Below are positions 9,089-14,155 of a stretch of DNA of 14,155 nt, one piece after another. The position numbers and the translations under genes are program-made. The DNA is from Acanthamoeba lenticulata (lineage: Eukaryota > Discosea > Longamoebia > Acanthamoebidae). The notes under the pieces are model-generated. The model had not been told where the DNA came from. It did not search any database and saw only the letters and a list, made by a program, of their open reading frames with translations. The stretch covers positions 1 through 14,155 of the forward strand of contig NAVB01003185.1 in NCBI GenBank assembly GCA_002179805.1, given 5' to 3'. Position 1 is the stretch's first letter. The number at the start of each line of letters is the position of its first letter.

Positions 9089-9221
9089 CTTCCGCCTCTG
9101 CCCTTCGCCTTGGCCACAAAAGGAGAAAAAGAAGAAAGGAAAAAGGAAACGAAACTATAAGAGAAAAAGAGCTCGTTGTTTGTACACAAGAAGACGCGCA
9201 GTCGGAGCCTCATGAGAAGTC
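9089..9221 (-). promoter_or_regulatory. Promoter and 5' leader region of the ELAPOR-like gene
   Basis: Only 133 nt separate the stop codon of the upstream gene from the ELAPOR-like ATG. On the sense (minus) strand it is pyrimidine-rich from about 9170 to 9119 and contains TATAG at 9159-9155, about 70 nt before the ATG. The 3' end of the neighbouring transcript must also lie here. TATA function is inference. Confidence 0.4.
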
Positions 9222-10488
9222 TCAGAGGGGCTGGATGACGGCCTCCAGACGCTTGTCCTCGAGGTCCTTCACAAACTCATCAATCGGGGCGGGTTCCACC
9301 TGTGCTTCGGTAAGAGCTGCACCAAAATGTCAGTCAGCCTCATGCTACATAAGACAGCAGAGCAAAGGACGAACCCTTCTTGTACTCGTCATAGTCCTTG
9401 GCGATGGTGGGGTATTTGGAAAGCCTCTCCAAGCGCTGCGGGCTCTTGAGCTTGGGCTGGTGGACAGAAGAGTGAGCGACGGCCCAGAGATGACGACACG
9501 CCCATGGGGCCGATAGCGTACCATGGAGACCCACTTGGTGCCTTGTGGTTCCTCTTCCTCAAGAGGCGTATCATCAACATCGGCAAAGTACTCAGTAAGC
9601 TTCTCGGCCTCCTTCTCTACTCGGGCCTATCGACCAGAGCGACAACGGCGATAAGTTGAGTGCACAAGAGCAATAACGTCCTGCACTACGTACGCTGATC
9701 TCCTTCTCGTCTTGAAGCACCTTCTTGGGGGAGCGCTTCTGAGGCGACTTAGTGGTGCTCGAGGAGCTCTTCTGTCGCTTCGTTTGTTTTGTTTTGCTTC
9801 GACCTTTGCCCACACCTTCGTCATAGGCATCACCGTCTTCATCGCTCTCGTCTTCGCTCTCGCTCTTCTTCGTGCGCTTCTTACTGTTCGCCTTCTTCTG
9901 CTTCTTCTTGCGCTCGCGTTCCTCTTCTTCGTCATCTGCCGCTTTAACGTCAAGCCGTCCTCTTCTCCTCTTGATGCCTGTTTTGGCGGGATCGAAGCGC
10001 CGTGTAGAGGCACCTTTACGAGGTGAGCGTCGGGGCGCTTCGCTCGCGTCGCCTGCATCCTCGTCGTCAGAGGCAGCCGTGACTGTGACGGCAGGCAAGG
10101 ACTTCCCTCGCTTCTTGCGCTTTGCAATTCGCTTCGGCTGAGCTTCGGTAGAGTTGTCATCTCTCTTGGTGGCGCTCTCCTCCTCTGAATCACTGCCGAA
10201 TTCGAGTTTCCTCTTGGGGCTTACGCTCTTCCCGCGCAATGCGCTCTTGCGCGACTGATTGCGCTGCGCACCACTCAGCTTGGGTGTGCCGGTGGGCTCG
10301 GGCGTGTCGAATGCCGCGCTGCTCGGCTTGGGGGGCTCGCCTTCGGCAGCAGTGACTGGAACCAATTTTGGTCGTGGCGTATCCTCTCCACCCGCAGAGG
10401 TTGTCTCCAAAGGAAAAGCTTCCTCTTCATCCTCGCTTAACGCATCTTCCTTCGCGACGCCAAAGATGGCCCCAAGATCCTCCTCCAT
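9222..10488 (-). CDS. Charged, probably nuclear protein of unknown family (4 exons, 358 aa)
   Basis: Exons, in sense order: 10488-9694, 9626-9522, 9456-9375, 9316-9222; all junctions GT-AG (donors gtacgt, gtacgc, gttcgt) and in phase, 1077 nt in total. Residues 1-265 are low complexity with alternating acidic and basic blocks: SEDEEE near 18, basic clusters KRIAKRKKRGK (119-129) and IKRRRGR (172-178), a Lys-rich block at 192-208 and an acidic block at 209-223. (S/T)P-x-K-type motifs (SPKRK, SPRKG, SPQKRSPKK) suit a phosphorylated DNA- or chromatin-associated protein. The last 93 residues are more ordered, with GTKWVSM, LERLSKYPTIAKDYDEYKK and DEFVKDLEDKRLEAVIQPL, and probably form the conserved helical part. 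Nuclear localisation is inferred from the basic clusters; I do not recognise the family. The ATG at 10488 opens the frame, with AT-rich sequence just upstream. Confidence 0.78.
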
Positions 10489-10623
10489 GTGGCCGTTAAG
10501 GCTGTATTTCTTCGTTATTATAATATTTTCTATTTATTATTTTTAAGGTTTGCGCGTTTCTTTGGCGTATCTGTCGGTTCTGCTTTCGGTTGATGGACCC
10601 TTGTTATTCTCCTCCGCGGCCCT

Positions 10624-10663
10624 GTGGCCAGAAGCGTCCCAGAACGTAGACGCTTCTGACCAC
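10624..10663. repeat. 15-bp inverted repeat with 10-nt spacer
   Basis: GTGGCCAGAAGCGTC at 10624-10638 and GACGCTTCTGACCAC at 10649-10663 are inverted repeats matching at 14 of 15 positions (the exception forms a G-U or A-C pair in RNA). It would fold into a strong hairpin or could be a paired regulatory site. Confidence 0.6.
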
Positions 10664-10772
10664 GTCGAGACTGCTACTCACCCATCTTGGCAGCGTTCCT
10701 CGTGGGCCTGAAGAGAGCATCATGCTAAGTGCACTGGCAACCAGCTGACTAAGACAAACAAGATGAACGGTG

Positions 10773-10935
10773 TCACACTAACACCCACTGTGACACCCAC
10801 CGTTACACACCCAACGGCAACCCTACGCTCACCCATCAGCCACACCATCAGTTACGCCGACAGTCACGCCAACTGTCACACCCACGTTGACGCCGACTGT
10901 GCCGCCAACTGTGACACCCACTCGAACGCCCACTC
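10773..10935 (+). repeat. Degenerate 12-bp tandem repeat coding for Pro-Thr-x-Thr, frame disrupted
   Basis: Units of the type CCNACNGTNACN are repeated with variation. Read in one frame, 10833-10930 gives PTVT/PTLT-like tetrapeptides, as in mucin-like linkers; the first part of the array reads PTVTPTVT in the frame of the ATG at 10763, one base out of step with the rest. The array soon ends in unrelated sequence and a stop. It looks like a decayed fragment of a Thr/Pro-rich protein gene or a minisatellite. Confidence 0.55.
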
Positions 10936-11032
10936 AGGTTTTTTTCGCTGCCAAAATTTTGCTTTTTCGCCACCACAAGCTTCCTCCGCGAGAGGGTGAG
11001 GTCAAATAGCGAAGCTCGACAGCCTGACAAGC

Positions 11033-11225
11033 ATCTTCTCGGCTTCGGCTAAGATCAAGTGTAGTATCTGTTCTTATCAGCTTAATCTCTGGTAGTGAAG
11101 CGTTCCTGCTTCACGTCAAGATTAAACTTATTTCTTGATGGGGACCAGTTGGCGCTAATGCCCACAGCTTGCTATGGGCAGCCTCTGGTCACCGATCGGC
11201 TTTGCACTGCACACTCTGCAAAGTT
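11033..11225 (+). ncRNA. U2 spliceosomal snRNA
   Basis: The 5' part matches U2 almost base for base: stem I closed by a TTCG tetraloop (11044-11047), then AAGATCAAGTG and the branch-site recognition element GTAGTA at 11061-11066, followed by TCTGTTCTTATCAG. Stem IIb is GTGAAGC/GCTTCAC (11095-11101 with 11108-11114). An Sm-type site ATTTCTTG lies at 11130-11137. Stem III pairs GACCAG (11143-11148) with CTGGTC (11185-11190), and stem IV pairs CTTTGCA (11200-11206) with TGCAAAG (11217-11223) around a CTGCACACTC loop suited to a U2B''-like protein. The length of about 193 nt is normal for U2. The RNA base-pairs with intron branch points, such as those of the introns in this window. The exact 5' and 3' ends are approximate. 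Confidence 0.95.
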
Positions 11226-11486
11226 CTTCAAACGGTCTTCCCTCCCCTGCAAACAACGATAAAGCTTCAATCCTGGTGTTCCCCTTTTTTTCAAGCACAA
11301 GTGAATGAGTGTTGATTCCCTGGTCAGCTGTATGAATCTGGATTTCAGATGGCTCCATCCATACTGGCACCAGCCATTGGAGTGTATGCTACGTCGTAAC
11401 TGAACGTAATGCAGCAAGCGATGGATCCAGAGAGGTCTTTGTAGAGGGCGAAAGCGACAAAGCTGTTGTCGCACAAGTCCACTGAC
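11226..11486. other. Spacer between U2 snRNA and 5S rRNA
   Basis: No open frame with the local codon style is seen. It presumably contains the U2 3'-end signal and upstream sequences of the 5S gene, and it carries the first copy of a 41-bp repeat whose inverted copy lies 1.2 kb downstream. Confidence 0.5.
11373..11413 (+). repeat. 41-bp perfect inverted repeat, copy 1
   Basis: The segment starting GCCATTGGAGTG and ending GAACGTAATGCA is identical to the reverse complement of 12610-12650 over all 41 bases; identity stops sharply at both ends. This copy ends 73 nt before the 5S rRNA start. Confidence 0.95.
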
Positions 11487-11604
11487 GGATACGGCCATAC
11501 TGCGCAGAAAGCACCGCTTCCCATCCGAACAGCGAAGTTAAGCTGCGCCAGGCGGTGTTAGTACTGGGGTGGGCGACCACCCGGGAATCCACCGTGTCGT
11601 ATCC
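11487..11604 (+). rRNA. 5S ribosomal RNA
   Basis: The sequence begins GGATACGGCC and ends CGTATCC, so the terminal helix I closes perfectly. Inside it has the universal 5S core CATCCGAACAGCGAAGTTAAGC and GGTGGGCGACCACCCGGGAA. At 118 nt it has the normal length. It agrees with the Acanthamoeba 5S as I remember it, which is the main taxonomic evidence for the window. It is transcribed by RNA polymerase III from internal elements, including the A-box-like AGTTAAGC region. It is a single, dispersed copy next to U2 and not part of an rDNA array here. Confidence 0.97.
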
Positions 11605-11608
11605 TTTT
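11605..11608 (+). terminator. RNA polymerase III terminator of 5S rRNA
   Basis: A TTTT run follows directly after the last paired base of helix I, the standard Pol III stop. Confidence 0.85.
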
Positions 11609-11963
11609 GTGGCTCCTTTCGCCTCCTCTTCTTTTGTTCGTTCTTTTCCGTACCTTCGTTATTGTGCCCCAGTTGGAGAATCTGCCGCAGCGATGAGACA
11701 CGTTGGATGAGCCACCTCCCTGACAACTAGAACTTCCCCTTGTTGTCCTCTGCAACGTTGGGAGAAGGCAACTCCCCAGTCCATAAATAACGGTTTCCAG
11801 TTCGATCGAACTGGCCCGGGTGCTTTTAGAGAAGAGTATGATCCGATTGGCTCAGGGGAGGTGAAAAGGCGGAAACTTGCCTCTCAAGTTCAACCTAACT
11901 ACTGCCTTTGACAAAGCAACACCTCGCACGCCCTCCTCAAGAACAAGAGAACCTACAACGACA
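11609..11963. other. Non-coding region between 5S rRNA and the 98-aa gene
   Basis: It contains a possible promoter (ATAAATAA at 11783-11790 and the palindrome at 11797-11814) and otherwise nothing recognisable. The frame of the downstream protein stays open up to about 11877 without an ATG, so some of this could be 5' UTR or a spliced upstream exon. Confidence 0.4.
11797..11814. repeat. 18-bp perfect palindrome
   Basis: CCAGTTCGATCGAACTGG is self-complementary over its full length. It lies 7 nt after an A/T block (ATAAATAA at 11783-11790) and 150 nt before the ATG of the 98-residue gene, so it may be a dimeric transcription-factor site. Its GTTCGATC core resembles a Pol III B box but no tRNA surrounds it. 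Confidence 0.55.
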
Positions 11964-12260
11964 ATGACCACGCGCGAGTACAGCGAGTACACCCATTTCA
12001 GCGTGGCCGGTGTGGATGTCAAGGTCATGACTTTTACTGCCGTCACTGGACCTGAGACGCATTATTCGTACGTGTTCACCAACACAAACCCCACCGCCGT
12101 CACCGTCAGCTACCCGACTTGGCAAAGCAACGGGCAATGGGACGGGAACAAGGTCCTTTCGCTCGCGGCTGGGCAGACTTCCGACCATGTGGCCTTCGCT
12201 TTCCACACCCGCACCATTCACCCAGACAATCTGAAGGATATCAAGGTCAGTGCTGCCTGA
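11964..12260 (+). CDS. Small beta-rich protein of unknown function (98 aa)
   Basis: An uninterrupted frame runs from ATG at 11964 (context ACAATGAC) to TGA at 12258-12260. The product begins MTTREYSEYTHFSV and alternates polar and hydrophobic or aromatic residues (HYSYVFTNTNPTAVTVSY, HVAFAFHTRTIH), the pattern of a single beta-sandwich domain. There is no signal peptide, no membrane helix and no cysteine. Codons favour C or G at the third position, as in the other genes here, which supports real coding. The frame is open for 29 more codons upstream but without an ATG, so the start could change if there is an upstream exon. I do not recognise the family; a lectin-like or structural role is only a guess from the strand pattern. 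Confidence 0.62.
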   Translation: MTTREYSEYTHFSVAGVDVKVMTFTAVTGPETHYSYVFTNTNPTAVTVSYPTWQSNGQWDGNKVLSLAAGQTSDHVAFAFHTRTIHPDNLKDIKVSAA

Positions 12261-12920
12261 GACCCTGTGAACAAGACTCTCCTTCAAGCTGTTCATCTAC
12301 TTTGCCACCGAAAAGTGTCCACATAAATGTAATGGAAAGTTGTTGAACAAAAAAAAAAGAACATTAAAGAGCACTTTTGACCGTTCCATTTCCGCCAAAG
12401 GCACTGGACATTTTGAACGTCTCACTCGCCTACACACCCTGCAGCTCAGGACGAGCCGCAGTCTGACTCCGCCTCAACGGAAGCCTCCTGGCGTGCCTCG
12501 CGACCTAGCTCCTGCGTCTAGTGCTCATGCACGCCGCCTCTGCCCGTCAGCCGAGGAGCAAACAGTTGGCTCTGGCCTCTCGCAGCTTCTGGATGCTGCC
12601 CATGACGGGTGCATTACGTTCAGTTACGACGTAGCATACACTCCAATGGCGAAGTCGCGGCCATGGACGTACAAGGTAGTTCGCCAAGTCGACTTGCCGG
12701 TTGCGATTTATCAAGTTGCTAATGGGAGAAAGAAGTGTTTAAGATGAAATCAATTTTCTTAACGGCTTTATTTTTTCGTCGCCAGCAGTTGCGTCATCAC
12801 GAACAAGAGGTCAGGTTTGGTTGGTCCCGCACTGGAGACGGAGTCGATCATCGCCAGGAAGGAAGAAACTTGAAGAATAAATAAGAGCTTGACTGAGCCA
12901 GCTCCACAACTGCGCCTGTC
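12261..12920. other. Intergenic region between the 98-aa gene and carbonic anhydrase
   Basis: It begins with the 3' flank of the small gene (A-tract at about 12349-12357) and ends with the carbonic anhydrase promoter (AATAAATAA at 12876-12884, about 37 nt before the ATG, either TATA-like or a poly(A)-type signal). The middle, 12410-12750, is GC-richer and open in one frame for 135 codons with no ATG-led gene structure; I do not call it coding. It contains copy 2 of the 41-bp repeat and, at about 12693, a 12-bp palindrome CAAGTCGACTTG. Confidence 0.45.
12610..12650 (-). repeat. 41-bp perfect inverted repeat, copy 2
   Basis: This is the exact reverse complement of 11373-11413. The two copies face each other in opposite orientation across the 5S gene and the 98-residue gene, 1.2 kb apart. 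Sequences beyond the 41 bases do not align clearly. Confidence 0.95.
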
Positions 12921-14115
12921 ATGTCTCACCACGACAAGAAGGAGAAGAAGGACAAGAAGGAGAAAAAAAACAAGAAGGACAAGAAGGACAAGAAGAACAA
13001 ACACACCCTCACCATTTCACTGGACCCCAAGGTTGTGGTGGCCACTTTCGCCCAACTACACCCTCTGTGCCGTTTCTGACTGACTTGCTCTCTGGTGTAG
13101 GACGTGCCCTACGAGGCTTATCCCCAGAATGGCCGGGAGGCGTGGGAGAGGCTGCGCATTGGCAACGAGCGGTTCGCCAGCGGCGACTTGGTGGGCTTCC
13201 TCGGCAACCTGGCCACGGAGATGAACCCTGAAGCACGCAAGAGCCTCACCACCTCGCAGGTGCTTCTACGCAAGACCACACTTTGGGTTGGGAGGGGAGA
13301 AAGAAGAAGAAGAAAGGCAACGTTTCATGTTTGCTCACCCCCGTGGGGGCACAGAATCCGTATGCCGTGGTGGTCACCTGTGCGGACTCGCGAGTCGCGC
13401 CAGAGCTCATCTTTGACGAGGGCATGGGCTTCCTGTTTGTGATCAGGTTCAGGCCGCCCCGTCTACATCACCAGTATGTTTATCAACATGGTGACTCTAA
13501 CGAAGAAGCTATTACTGTCCAGGGTGGCGGGCAACGTGATGGACAAGACCGCGTTGGGCAGTATCGACTACGCCGTGGAGCATTTGCGCCCATGCTTGCT
13601 CCTCGTGATGGGCCACCAGTCCTGCGGCGCCGTCCAGGCCGGTACCGGAGCATTCATGAGTTGATCACCTTTTTGGCCATGAGTTGACCCCGTGATCTGT
13701 TCTGTTCTCTTTCATCCGCGGTTTGCAGCGATCCAGTGCCACGGCTCCGTGGGTCAGGACAACATCGGGAGCATCGTCGCCAAGATCCTGCCCTCGGTCG
13801 CCAAGGCCAAGCAGTGCTGCCACCCTGACGACACCAATCCCGCGCAGGTGCGCAGCATCGCAAGAGATCACGTCGTGGCGTCATCTTGCTCTTCTCACCG
13901 CTTGTGTGCAGCTGTTGGACAAGGCGGTGCAGGAGAACGTGTTTGCCGCGGCGCGGGAGATCGTGGAGGGCAGCAAGATCGTGCAGGAGCACGTGGCCCA
14001 GGGCTCCCTCACCATCATGACCGCCGAGTACTACCTGGACTCGGGTCTCGTCGTCGAGGTCCACTCGCCGTCGTCCCCTTCGGACACTACTACCCCACCC
14101 CCACCTCGGGCCTGA
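12921..14115 (+). CDS. Beta-class carbonic anhydrase (6 exons, 267 aa)
   Basis: It interconverts CO2 and bicarbonate using a zinc ion. Exons: 12921-13031, 13101-13259, 13355-13446, 13523-13641, 13729-13847, 13912-14115; all junctions GT-AG and in phase, 804 nt. Zinc ligands Cys99, His152 and Cys155 are visible in TCADSR (also giving the Asp101-Arg103 dyad) and GHQSCGAV. Other family marks are WERLRIGNERF, ELIFDEGMGFLFVIRVAGNV and GSIDYAVEHL, and the C-terminal LTIMTAEYYLDSGLVVEV strand is present, so the enzyme looks complete and active. Residues 5-27 are a Lys-rich KKDKKEKK-type tract, and the C-terminus ends in a short Ser/Pro tail. No signal peptide or membrane helix is seen, so it is probably cytosolic. 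The start is the first ATG; the Lys tract follows it directly. Confidence 0.94.
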
Positions 14116-14139
14116 TTTTGGACATTTTATTTTTATTTA

Positions 14140-14145
14140 AATAAA
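14140..14145 (+). promoter_or_regulatory. Polyadenylation signal of carbonic anhydrase
   Basis: AATAAA lies 25 nt after the TGA stop codon in an abrupt AT-rich tail, in the right place for 3'-end processing of the carbonic anhydrase mRNA. Confidence 0.7.
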
Positions 14146-14155
14146 TTGTGTAATT

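Larger units (their letters stand above)
10489..11032. other. Intergenic region between the nuclear-protein gene and U2 snRNA
   Basis: It holds an AT-rich block at about 10505-10545 (likely promoter of the minus-strand gene ending its 5' side at 10488), a 15-bp inverted repeat, a Pro/Thr-coding tandem repeat and presumably the U2 promoter just before 11033. No complete gene is seen. Confidence 0.5.

Noticed and set aside
11688..11730. C/D-box snoRNA-like signals (GATGAG and CTGA)
   Set aside because: The C box is imperfect, the spacing is too short and there is no terminal stem.
11172..11755. Minus-strand open frames across the U2 and 5S region
   Set aside because: They run over RNA genes whose conserved primary and secondary structure explains the sequence; no coding features remain.
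11783..11830. Possible tRNA or Pol III gene at the palindrome with a GTTCGATC core and a nearby TTTT
   Set aside because: No A box, cloverleaf or acceptor stem can be built around it.
12340..12747. 135-codon plus-strand open frame containing copy 2 of the 41-bp repeat
   Set aside because: It has no ATG start, no domain pattern and no splice structure; the identical repeat copy near 5S is followed by a stop in the matching frame, so the identity is at DNA level.
12768..13004. Minus-strand frame coding a Leu/Val-rich hydrophobic stretch
   Set aside because: It is the reverse reading of the lysine-rich first exon of carbonic anhydrase (AAG codons read as CTT) and not a membrane protein.

Overview
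The window is nuclear DNA of a GC-rich, intron-dense protist, most likely an Acanthamoeba. The 5S rRNA at 11487-11604 agrees with the Acanthamoeba 5S as I remember it, and the genes have many 57-126 nt introns and G/C-ending codons. This assignment rests on memory and was not searched. There is no bacterial, viral or CRISPR content.

Left to right: (i) 1-1168, minus strand, a J-domain (Hsp40-type) co-chaperone with a long charged coiled-coil part before the J domain, cut off by the left edge. (ii) 1547-9088, minus strand, a 20-exon gene for a type I membrane protein of about 2012 residues. I could join all 20 exons in one open frame. It resembles animal ELAPOR1/ELAPOR2 (KIAA1324/EIG121 family, endosome-lysosome associated), but the whole ELAPOR-type ectodomain is present twice in tandem, behind a signal peptide and a folate-receptor/HHIP-like Cys-rich domain. 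(iii) 9222-10488, minus strand, a 358-residue charged, probably nuclear protein with (S/T)P-x-K motifs, not recognised. (iv) 10489-11963, an RNA-gene region: a 15-bp inverted repeat, a decayed Pro/Thr-coding 12-bp repeat, a U2 snRNA gene and a 5S rRNA gene, both on the plus strand about 260 bp apart. (v) 11964-12260, plus strand, an orphan 98-residue beta-rich protein. (vi) 12261-12920, mostly non-coding, holding the second copy of a 41-bp perfect inverted repeat whose first copy lies just upstream of the 5S gene. (vii) 12921-14115, plus strand, a complete six-exon beta-carbonic anhydrase with a lysine-rich N-terminus, followed by an AATAAA signal.

The protein genes look like separate monocistronic units and I see no shared pathway. 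The most notable items are the duplicated ELAPOR architecture, the splice donors (C at intron position +4 in 27 of 30 introns I mapped), and the 41-bp inverted repeat flanking the 5S gene.
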